From: Anabaena azotica FACHB-119
GTDB taxonomy: Bacteria; Cyanobacteriota; Cyanobacteriia; Cyanobacteriales; Nostocaceae
Direction: 5' to 3'
Length of the DNA stretch: 64,000 nucleotides
Assembly: GCF_014697625.1 (NCBI RefSeq)
Contig: NZ_JACJSG010000020.1
Location: 62,001 to 126,000 of the forward strand
Shown here: in pieces, positions 53,454 through 60,140 of the stretch
Layout: each line of letters begins with the position of its first letter
Numbering within the stretch: position 1 is the stretch's first letter
Position numbers and translations under genes: made by a program
Notes under the pieces: generated by a model
Told to the model about the DNA's origin: nothing
The model's input: the letters and a program-made list of their open reading frames with translations, nothing else
Database searches by the model: none

Positions 53454-53741
53454 ATGTTCAGTTTAAGCGACATCTATCCTCTCTCAGAGTTCCAAAGGGG
53501 TGCGAAAGCTTTCCTGGCAAAACTCAAAGAAACCAAAGCACCAATAGTTCTGACTGTTAATGGTAAAGCTACTGCCGTTGTTCAAGATGCTGAAGGCTAC
53601 CAAGAACTTCTCGATAGGGTTGAGTTACTGGAGTCTATTGTCGGTATCCGCAAAAGTATTGCAGAATTTGAGCAGGGGAAAGGGATACCTCTAAAGCAAG
53701 CATTTGCAGAACTTCGGGAAAAATATGGCTTACCAGATTGA
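53454..53741 (+). CDS. Phd/YefM-family antitoxin
   Basis: The product is 95 residues: SLSDIYPLSEFQRGAKAFLAKLKETKAPIVLTVNGKATAVVQDAEGYQELLDR, the DNA-binding N-terminal fold of the Phd/YefM family, with a toxin-binding acidic/helical tail. It neutralises the following ParE-type toxin and usually represses its own operon. ATG start; the 3' end overlaps the toxin start by 17 bp, which couples translation. Confidence 0.88.
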   Translation: MFSLSDIYPLSEFQRGAKAFLAKLKETKAPIVLTVNGKATAVVQDAEGYQELLDRVELLESIVGIRKSIAEFEQGKGIPLKQAFAELREKYGLPD

Positions 53742-54075
53742 AATATCTCCTACTGCGGTAGCTGATATAGAAAGTATTTTTCTTTGGATCAAGGAGGATT
53801 CACCGGAAAACGCTTATCGCTGGGTAAGAGGATGTTATGAAATTATGTTAACGCTGGAAAACTTCCCCAGGCGTTGTGCTTTGGCTATCGAAAGTGAATA
53901 TATGGGAATAGAGGTACGCCAACTTCTCTATAAAAAGCAATTCAATATTTTATTTACTGTTAGTGAAGCAGTGGATGAAGAGCAAGGAATTGTGCGTATT
54001 CATCGTGTGCGTCGTTGTTCTCAACAAACACTTCAAAGTATAGATCAACTCTTAGGTGATGAACCAGAAACTTAA
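53725..54075 (+). CDS. RelE/ParE-family toxin
   Basis: The product is 116 residues: YQIEISPTAVADIESIFLWIKEDSPENAYRWVRG, then NFPRRCALA, VRQLLYKKQFNILFTV and RIHRVRRCSQ, the RelE/ParE fold with its basic C-terminal strand. The frame is open 7 codons further upstream, but ATG 53725 begins the conserved sequence and fits the antitoxin overlap. It either cleaves ribosomal mRNA or blocks gyrase; ParE is more likely from the RVRR ending, but this is not decided by sequence alone. Confidence 0.85.
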   Translation: MAYQIEISPTAVADIESIFLWIKEDSPENAYRWVRGCYEIMLTLENFPRRCALAIESEYMGIEVRQLLYKKQFNILFTVSEAVDEEQGIVRIHRVRRCSQQTLQSIDQLLGDEPET

Positions 54076-54235
54076 GCTGCGATCGCTCTTTTCCCATAAA
54101 AAGGCGATCGCACTCAAGCTGAGGGTAAGTTAGGGACAGCCTAACCCACAGAATTTAATAATAGGAGTGGTGTGTTACATTTCATTAACGCATCCTACAA
54201 GCTCAGGCGATCGCACTGGAAGTCTCTTAGCTTGT

Positions 54236-54796
54236 TTACCAATTACATTTAGTTGCTGTTTCTATGCCTGACATCTGAGTCGTACTGAGTAGCTCGAACA
54301 CATCTTTTTTGTCCGCTGGTGTCTCCCATCGTTCTTTCAAGCCTGTATACCGTTTGTTGAAGTAAATATTTTGACGACATTGAAATGCAACCTCATCGAA
54401 AGCATTTCCAGGGTCCCAAGCTCGTTTTTTCAGACCTACTACTAAATTTCCTTGTACCCATCCAAATAATCCATTCATCGTCTCTACCGCTGGTGGCTTT
54501 TTCTCTAAATATGCTTTTATTAATTCTTGAATATTTTTATACTCTCCCAAATTTACATTTTTTATGTTCTCATAGCTCAGCAAAAAGTCTGTTAGTGATA
54601 GCTGAGTGGTATAAGTCTGAGTTCCATACTTTACTAGCTCATCCAAAGGAATAATGTGGTGTCGGGTTTGAGCAGATGAAATGGGATAGGGTTGGTTAGG
54701 ATTCCATGGATAGGAGGGACGAGCAGCGCTAGCATTTTCCGGAAATTGGAATATTCCTATTAGGATAACTAAAGTGAGGATGAGTAGTTTTTTCAT
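54236..54796 (-). CDS. Secreted HNH-type nuclease-like protein (toxin-like)
   Basis: The product is 186 residues with a Sec signal peptide (MKKLLILTLVILIGIF; probable cleavage after ASA, residue 24). The mature part carries TRHHIIPLDEL (His46/His47) and, after a helical stretch, WVQGNLVVGLKKRAWDPGNAFDE. This is the RHHIIP...GNL..G...R..DPGN.FD pattern of HNH-type effector nucleases. It has five extra residues or so of cysteine-containing tail (FQCRQ, TKCNW) that could form a disulfide. It is the last gene of the co-oriented reb block. No obvious immunity gene follows. Function inferred; the cognate target is unknown. Confidence 0.6.
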   Translation of the reverse strand: MKKLLILTLVILIGIFQFPENASAARPSYPWNPNQPYPISSAQTRHHIIPLDELVKYGTQTYTTQLSLTDFLLSYENIKNVNLGEYKNIQELIKAYLEKKPPAVETMNGLFGWVQGNLVVGLKKRAWDPGNAFDEVAFQCRQNIYFNKRYTGLKERWETPADKKDVFELLSTTQMSGIETATKCNW

Positions 54797-54864
54797 TTTT
54801 CGTTGAAAACACTCCTAAGAGAATTGATTTCTTTGTTTTCAGGGATTGTTTCTTCCCACGTCCT

Positions 54865-55014
54865 TTAGACGTTTCCCCACCCCAATTTGTGAATTTTTCG
54901 AGTTACAGACAAATTTTCTCCCCAAAAATTCCCCTTCAACGCCTACACCGCTTGTTATTATTGCCTTTCAGCCCTTGCAAAATCTTCTCAATTTCCCCAC
55001 GCACTGGATACAAT
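54865..55014 (-). pseudogene. Duplicated 3' fragment of the TPR-protein gene
   Basis: About 150 bp here match 60070-60219, which covers the end of the TPR gene and its downstream flank, in the same orientation. The minus-strand coding part gives YPVRGEIEKILQGLKG and a basic end, against YPARGEVEKSLQGLKGKRRK in the intact gene. The shared flank includes TTAGACGTTTCCCCACCCC. It marks a former paralogue or a duplication breakpoint on the far side of the reb genes. Confidence 0.75.
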
Positions 55015-55170
55015 AGCTAAAGCGATCGTTCTTTTCCCATAAAAAGGCGATCGCCTTCTCGTCAAGAAAAAGCGATCGCACTCCTGTAAATAAATCAAAT
55101 CAAAAACGATTACACCACAAGATCGGCAATGGCACTAATTCTTGTAGTGCGTCATACTCAATCCTTATTT

Positions 55171-55500
55171 CTAGGGATTTTTCGTGATCGTGACATTGCC
55201 ATTGTTGTACACTATTCTACCAGTGGTATTAAAATCGAAGTTGTGATTTTTGGCGTACCCACCAATGTCCCCGTTTACTTCCAACGTTATAGTCCTGTTG
55301 AGCGATGCATCGATTAATGCCTTGTGACAATCATGTCCCTGATCTGTACATGGCCATGCGTTCATTCTTAGGTTTAAATTTCCTGCTTGATTTCTTTCAT
55401 CATTTAACATCACTTTTTCCGCGTGGATTTTCTTTGTCGGCTGATAACTTCTCTTCACTCCACCACTATCTTTTAATACATCAAGTTGTATGTTAGTCAT
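55171..55500 (-). CDS. Small deaminase-like protein (HAE ... PC-x6-C)
   Basis: The product is 109 residues. It has a possible cytidine-deaminase-type zinc site: His26-Ala-Glu28 (KIHAEKVML) and Pro50-Cys51 ... Cys58 (WPCTDQGHDCHKAL). The spacing is like that of deaminase domains at the ends of bacterial polymorphic toxins. ATG 55500 is preceded by AAAGGATAGAGTTGA, a good ribosome-binding site, so it seems a real gene and not a shadow. There is no signal peptide. It is co-oriented with the reb block, between the 347-residue protein and the secreted HNH-like gene. The deaminase call is tentative. Confidence 0.5.
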   Translation of the reverse strand: MTNIQLDVLKDSGGVKRSYQPTKKIHAEKVMLNDERNQAGNLNLRMNAWPCTDQGHDCHKALIDASLNRTITLEVNGDIGGYAKNHNFDFNTTGRIVYNNGNVTITKNP

Positions 55501-55843
55501 TCAACTCTATCCTTTTTTCTTTGTTGTTGTGTGCAACCTGGCATATACTCTGTAGATAGTCTTACATAAGTAGTGATAACAGTTGGTGTAATCTACTTTG
55601 TACAAGGACAAGAAAAGCGAAAATCACTACTTGTTTACCACTATCAACTGAGAAAGTATGTTACGCTTTGACTAACCCACCCTATAAGTTAGGCGATCGC
55701 ACTTATGGTTTTCGGGAACAAGAGTGTGTGAGGTTGCAGGGTGAGTCTAAAGAATTGTGGTCAGCACCAGAGGCGTTAGTATTCAAGACGGTTGCTATAG
55801 TTCTTCAGGATGAGCCACACTCTTACCTGTCATAGCATTGTTT
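55501..55843. other. Spacer with a possible plus-strand gene remnant
   Basis: No complete gene is seen. A plus-strand frame (about 55694-55834) reads TYGFREQECVRLQGESKELW, then LVFKTVAIVLQ, and stops. It looks protein-like but has no start or ribosome-binding site and I cannot assign it. The rest is unremarkable AT-rich sequence with one GCGATCGC site. Confidence 0.35.
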
Positions 55844-56887
55844 TTATCTACTTTTGCTCCTGCTCTTACGAGGACTGCTCGGTTTTGTTTTTTCATTAAC
55901 TACTGTCTCTTTCGCCTGTGTTGAGATTTGTGGTCTTTTAACCGGGATTTCATCTATGCCGCTTGTGATATCCTGCGTGCTAAAAGTATTGATTTCTTGC
56001 AATACTTGTTCTACTATCTGCAAGTGGCACTTTATCAACGTTAATTTACTCCCGATTAGGGTATCATAATTCCTGGTTATCAAGTCCGCCAACCAATTCA
56101 GAACCGTGGGGGTTACATTTATCAAGATAATCGATGCGATAGCACTCCCGTATCCCACATAGTTCACTGTCTGTGCCCAGGACGGATGATTATAGGGTGT
56201 CTGGTCTAATCTCCAACCTGTTGAGCCGACGTTCCCAACATTGCTCATTGTGGGGGTAGTGCTTGGGCTTGTTGCCGCTGTATCTGACCCGTCCGTGATT
56301 GGCAACATCGTGCTATTTTCCATCAGAGATCCTGTGGTCGTTGTCTCCTGTGGGGTTGCTGTCTCTCCGACTCCTTGTATTGGCATTAGCTGGACATTTC
56401 CGAGAACAGAACCTGCTGGCGTTCCCATATAAATCGCTAATCCCACCACCTGCTGGGCGACTGAGTTCGCAACCTCTGCTGCTGTCCCAATGAACGATGC
56501 AGTTGTCCTCATCATAGAAGCAGGTATCTTTTTCCATCTGCTTATTGTTTCTTGTTCAATTTCCGATCTCAACTTTTTTATGCTCTCCCAATTCTCTTTT
56601 AGTGCATAAGAATGCGCTGAATATCGCAATCCCCTCTGTTCCTGACCCCTCTCATACGATTCCTCAGATTCCTTTAACAGCAGTCCAATCAAATCATCTA
56701 TTAACGTCTTTGTACGATCGTCAGACCATGCATTAGTTGGAACAAAATACATCAATTCTGCCGACTTTTGCTTAATCTTCAATATACTAGATATCTTATG
56801 ATTATACGCACCTGTAGTATTGCTAATTAAAGGTTCATTCTCTCTCTGGTTGGTGTCCGACTGACTCTCTACATCTCTACTTTGCAT
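55844..56887 (-). CDS. Uncharacterised reb-cluster protein with hydrophobic segments
   Basis: The product is 347 residues; I recognise no family. A hydrophilic helical N-terminal half (about 30-120, ELMYFVPTNAWSDDRTKTLIDDLIGLLLKESEES) leads into a hydrophobic stretch (about 128-160, with ASFIGTAAEVANSVAQQVVGLAIYMG). Then comes a Thr/Ser/Pro-rich low-complexity linker (about 178-222), a second hydrophobic stretch (about 242-268, VNYVGYGSAIASIILINVTPTVL) and a very basic tail (SSPRKSRSKSR). It starts 33 bp after the 118-residue gene. It may anchor to, or be packaged with, the RebB-like polymers. Confidence 0.7.
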   Translation of the reverse strand: MQSRDVESQSDTNQRENEPLISNTTGAYNHKISSILKIKQKSAELMYFVPTNAWSDDRTKTLIDDLIGLLLKESEESYERGQEQRGLRYSAHSYALKENWESIKKLRSEIEQETISRWKKIPASMMRTTASFIGTAAEVANSVAQQVVGLAIYMGTPAGSVLGNVQLMPIQGVGETATPQETTTTGSLMENSTMLPITDGSDTAATSPSTTPTMSNVGNVGSTGWRLDQTPYNHPSWAQTVNYVGYGSAIASIILINVTPTVLNWLADLITRNYDTLIGSKLTLIKCHLQIVEQVLQEINTFSTQDITSGIDEIPVKRPQISTQAKETVVNEKTKPSSPRKSRSKSR

Positions 56888-56920
56888 ACGCTTTCTTATC
56901 CTTCCCTCTTGCCCGTCTCT

Positions 56921-57277
56921 TTAACGTGATTTTGATTTATCTATCGAGCTACAGATGTCTACATATCTATTGTGGACATCTTCCCTCACAGTTATTGCCT
57001 GATTCAATGTTGCATTATAGGCAACTACACCTCTTGCAATTGACTGGGTTTTAAGAGCTATTAATGCAGGAATTAATTTGACTTGTCCTTTTTCCAAAAT
57101 ATTTTTTATCAGAAGGTAAGCCGTTTTCGCTTCAACCACTCCTATCAGCACCATCGGTACTGTTTGTGTTATGGCTGATGTCGCTGCTATCTTCCCTGCA
57201 TTCGTATTATCTTCTGCCGCTTTTTTGGCTTGAGTTACACCTAATCTGGCAGCAGCAATCGGATCATTAATTGACAT
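56921..57277 (-). CDS. Small uncharacterised reb-cluster protein
   Basis: The product is 118 residues, mostly alpha-helical: DPIAAARLGVTQAKKAAEDNTNAG, a hydrophobic segment (about 34-58, SAITQTVPMVLIGVVEAKTAYLLI), then a helical C-terminal half ending in KSKSR. It lacks the RebB signature but is of similar size and lies between the RebB-like genes and the 347-residue gene. It could be an accessory R-body protein. The ribosome-binding site is weak. Confidence 0.65.
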   Translation of the reverse strand: MSINDPIAAARLGVTQAKKAAEDNTNAGKIAATSAITQTVPMVLIGVVEAKTAYLLIKNILEKGQVKLIPALIALKTQSIARGVVAYNATLNQAITVREDVHNRYVDICSSIDKSKSR

Positions 57278-57425
57278 AGAAAAATTATTTCTTGTTCATA
57301 GTCAGGGTTGCTGTAATCTGCAAACTAATAACCATCAGTTCTAACTAGTCAGTAGTCAGAGGTAAAAAACCCAATGACTACGACTAACAAATAACTACTG
57401 AGAACTAACCTCTACTGGAGGTCTT

Positions 57426-57746
57426 CTAAAATTTACTTGCAGCCCTAACATCTGCTATTTGTTGAGCCACATCATTGCTAGTATCCAATTTGGCGATAGC
57501 AAGCGCGTGCATCGGACTCAAGTCAGATACTTTATTTACAGCTTTCGCAGTAGCGGTCATTGCCAATTGATACATTGCCTGTTGGTTGGCAAGGGCATTT
57601 TGTTGAGCTAGATTGGTGTTGGTAATTAAATTGGCGTATGCCAGATTGGAAAGCATTGCGGGTTGTTCCGCTACGCTTTTAGCATTAGCAATGGCAATTG
57701 ATTCCCGAATATCATCAGGTAGAGAAGAAGTTGGATCGGTCGCCAT
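57426..57746 (-). CDS. RebB-like R-body protein, paralogue 1
   Basis: The product is 106 residues. It has the RebB/killing-trait pattern: an N-terminal D-[IV]-x-ES-[IV]-x-[IQ]-[AT]-N-AKxVAEQPAMLSNL segment, then TNTNLAQQNALANQQAMYQLAMTATAKAVN. This is comparable to the known RebB series xVTQTNVKVLGDAPAM...N...AQQQ. RebB proteins polymerise into coiled ribbons (R-bodies) that extend under a trigger. AGGATAACTT lies ahead of the ATG. It is nearly identical to paralogue 2 in residues 1-75 and differs at the C-terminus (RAASKF). Confidence 0.8.
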   Translation of the reverse strand: MATDPTSSLPDDIRESIAIANAKSVAEQPAMLSNLAYANLITNTNLAQQNALANQQAMYQLAMTATAKAVNKVSDLSPMHALAIAKLDTSNDVAQQIADVRAASKF

Positions 57747-57850
57747 AAGTTATCCTGTTAATTTGGTGGTGAAAATAATTTGGGGTTTGATTTTGTAAAG
57801 AAACATCTTTACTGTTGAGGTGACTTATTCAATAGTCTTAAAGTCACCTA

Positions 57851-58168
57851 TCACTTCCCCGCCGCCTTGAGATCTGCTATTTGTTGAGCTACATCATTGC
57901 TAGTATCTAATTTGGCGATCGCCAGGGCTTCCATCGGACTCAAGTCAGATACTTTATTTACAGCTTTCGCAGTAGCGGTCATTGCCAATTGATACATTGC
58001 CTGTTGGTTGGCAAGGGCATTTTGTTGAGCTAGATTGGTGTTGGTAATTAAATTCGCAAAAGCCAGGTTGGAAAGCATTGCAGGCTGTTCCGCTACGCTT
58101 TTTGCATTAGCAATGGCTATAGATTCCCGAATATCATCAGGTAGAGAAGAAGTTGGATCGGTGGCCAT
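57851..58168 (-). CDS. RebB-like R-body protein, paralogue 2
   Basis: The product is 105 residues, the closest relative of paralogue 1 (same MATDPTSSLPDDIRESIAIA start). The spacer following it also matches the one after paralogue 1, so the two arose by recent tandem duplication of a unit of about 422 bp. It ends in DLKAAGK. A good AGGATGACTT ribosome-binding site precedes the ATG. Confidence 0.8.
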   Translation of the reverse strand: MATDPTSSLPDDIRESIAIANAKSVAEQPAMLSNLAFANLITNTNLAQQNALANQQAMYQLAMTATAKAVNKVSDLSPMEALAIAKLDTSNDVAQQIADLKAAGK

Positions 58169-58272
58169 AAGTCATCCTGTTAATTTGGTGGGGAAAATAA
58201 TTTGGGGGTTGAGTTTGTCAAAAAACATCTTTACTGTTGATGTGACTTATTCAATAGCTTGAAAATCACCTA

Positions 58273-58578
58273 TCACTTCCCCGCAACCTTGAGATCTGCT
58301 ATTTGTTGAGCCACATCATTGCTAGTATCTAATTTGGTGATTGCCAGGGCTTCCACCGGACTCAAGTCAGATATTTTATTCACTGCTTTAGCAGTAACCG
58401 TCACAGACATTTGATACATCGCCTGTTGGTTGGCGAGAGCATTTTGTTGAGCTAGATTGGTGTTGGTAACTAAATTCGCAAAAGCTAGGTTGGAAAGCAT
58501 TGCGGGCTGTTCCGCCACACTTTTTGCATTAGCAATAGCGATAGATTCCCGAATATCATTGGGTAATCCTGATGGCAT
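58273..58578 (-). CDS. RebB-like R-body protein, paralogue 3
   Basis: The product is 101 residues with a shorter N-terminus (MPSGLPNDIRESIAIA) and the same core (AKSVAEQPAMLSNLAFANLVTNTNLAQQNALANQQAMYQ). It is more diverged in its middle (MSVTVTAKAVNKISDLSPVEALAITKL). AGGATAAATT is directly upstream of the ATG. It is spaced about 100 bp from paralogue 2, again with related spacer sequence. Confidence 0.8.
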   Translation of the reverse strand: MPSGLPNDIRESIAIANAKSVAEQPAMLSNLAFANLVTNTNLAQQNALANQQAMYQMSVTVTAKAVNKISDLSPVEALAITKLDTSNDVAQQIADLKVAGK

Positions 58579-58725
58579 AATTTATCCTGTTTGCTTCTAA
58601 CTAAAATTAAGGAAAACTGCATCGCAGTAACTTAACAATTTTCGTTGTTTATACTGCTCAAATAAGCGGCTATACTAAGGAGTATTGGGAATGAATTTAA
58701 TACTCTCCTCGTCGTTGTTTGCGGC

Positions 58726-59127
58726 TTATTCCTCTTCTTCTATCTCTTCACCTTCTTCACTATTGTTGTCTCTGTTAGCAGCTTTGAGATCAGCTATTTG
58801 TTGAGCCACATCATTACTTGTATCTAGTTTGGCGATCGCAAGACCTTCCGTCGGACTCAAGTCAGATACTTTATTCACTGCTTTAGCAATAGCGGTAATA
58901 GCCAATTGATACATTGCCTGTTGGTTAGTAAGGGCATTTTGTTGAGACAAGTTATGATTGGTCATCAAATTGGCAAAATTCAGATTGGACAGCATTGCAG
59001 GCTGTTCTGCTACGCTTTTGGCATTAGCAATGGCAATTGATTCCCGAATATCCTTGGGTAAAGCATCATTTGACTTATTTGGATCATTACCTGAGCTTGG
59101 ATTTGGGGTTGAGGCAGCATTTGTCAT
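58726..59127 (-). CDS. RebB-like R-body protein, paralogue 4, with acidic tail
   Basis: The product is 133 residues. It has an N-terminal extension rich in N, S and P (TNAASTPNPSSGNDPNKSND), the RebB-like core, and a unique C-terminal acidic run (NNSEEGEEIEEEE) that the other paralogues lack. The tail suggests a capping, nucleating or pH-sensing subunit, which is inference. AAGGAGTCTAATC precedes the ATG, the strongest ribosome-binding site of the set. Confidence 0.8.
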   Translation of the reverse strand: MTNAASTPNPSSGNDPNKSNDALPKDIRESIAIANAKSVAEQPAMLSNLNFANLMTNHNLSQQNALTNQQAMYQLAITAIAKAVNKVSDLSPTEGLAIAKLDTSNDVAQQIADLKAANRDNNSEEGEEIEEEE

Positions 59128-59262
59128 GATTAGACTCCTTGTTAGTTTGAACTATGAATATAAACTATCTGAAGTTTTAAACCTTCAAATAAATTTAGAT
59201 TCAATCTTTAAGACAAAAAAGAGATTTTAGCCGTAATTGCGGCGATGAAGCTTACAATCCCT

Positions 59263-59581
59263 TTATTTCGGTTTGTCTTTAATAGCTTGCAGGACTTCTA
59301 TATTATCAGATAGTACCTGATTAATATATTTAGCATCCATCTTCGATGAAATAATATTTTTCTAGGCTTTAGATTAGCAATTGAATTAATAATCTTGGCA
59401 GTAATTACAAGATTTCCTTGATTCAATAAATGTTGAATAGTCAATATATTTTACTGTGATAAATTAACAGCCATTGCTAAATTGACATAAGTAATATTAG
59501 ATAAATTACAGCTTTTTTGTCAATAGTTTGAACATAGCTTTTGGCAATTAATTGTTTAATCACTTTAGGTAGTGATGGCAT
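59263..59581 (-). pseudogene. Decayed RebB-like gene
   Basis: Reading the minus strand from ATG 59581 gives MPSLPKVIKQLIAKSYVQTIDKKAV. After a frame change comes LSNITYVNLAMAVNLSQ, then an in-frame stop, then NILTIQHLLNQGNLVITAKIINSI, and after another frame change DAKYINQVLSDNIEVLQAI to a stop at 59263. Each piece aligns with the RebB-like core of the neighbours (LSNLAFANLVTNTNLAQQNALANQQAMYQ..TAKAVNKI). Two frameshifts and one stop show that it is inactive. It sits between paralogues 4 and 5. Confidence 0.75.
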
Positions 59582-59635
59582 AAAATTTTTAGAATTTAGA
59601 TTACTAAATTCCTTGCCAATAAGCTATAGTCATGA

Positions 59636-59992
59636 TCAAGATTGTTCATCAGCAATAGGATGATTGACTTTATTAATTGTCGGCTCCATTTGTTTAAAAA
59701 TTTGTACTAAGTTCTGCATAAGTTTTTGGTAAAGATCGAGTTGGTCTTTTGCATGAGGATCGGTAGGATCGATACTCATGATAACTTCTACACATTTACC
59801 AATCGTGGCCATCTCCAGTTGAAATAAGGCATTTTGTTTATTAACAGCATTTTGCTGTGCTAAATTTACATTTGCAATTTCAGTTGACATTGCCAGGTTG
59901 GTCAGAATTGCCTGCTGCTCTCCGATTACCTGAGCATTTGAAATAGCAATAGCTTCAACAATATTTCCAGACAAACCAGCATCAGTGGACAT
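59636..59992 (-). CDS. RebB-like R-body protein, paralogue 5 (most diverged)
   Basis: The product is 118 residues: GLSGNIVEAIAISNAQVIGEQQAILTNLAMSTEIANVNLAQQNAVNKQNALFQLEMATIGKCVEVI, followed by a longer, charged C-terminus (about residues 75-118) than the other copies. The core motif order is kept. It is the first RebB-like gene after the TPR gene on this strand. AAAGGAAATTCATT precedes the ATG. Confidence 0.75.
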   Translation of the reverse strand: MSTDAGLSGNIVEAIAISNAQVIGEQQAILTNLAMSTEIANVNLAQQNAVNKQNALFQLEMATIGKCVEVIMSIDPTDPHAKDQLDLYQKLMQNLVQIFKQMEPTINKVNHPIADEQS

Positions 59993-60140
59993 AATGAATT
60001 TCCTTTGTGGTAAGTTTCTGTATCATTATCAAGTGGATTAAGTGGTTTTTTCTCCACATCTTTGATTTATTAGACGTTTCCCCACCCCAATTTGTGAATT
60101 TTTTGAGTTAGATGCAAATTTTCTCCCCAAAAATTCCTAT

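Noticed and set aside
54385..54654. 89-codon plus-strand frame opposite the HNH-like gene
   Set aside because: The opposite strand has a signal peptide, HNH-like motifs and operon context; this is its shadow.
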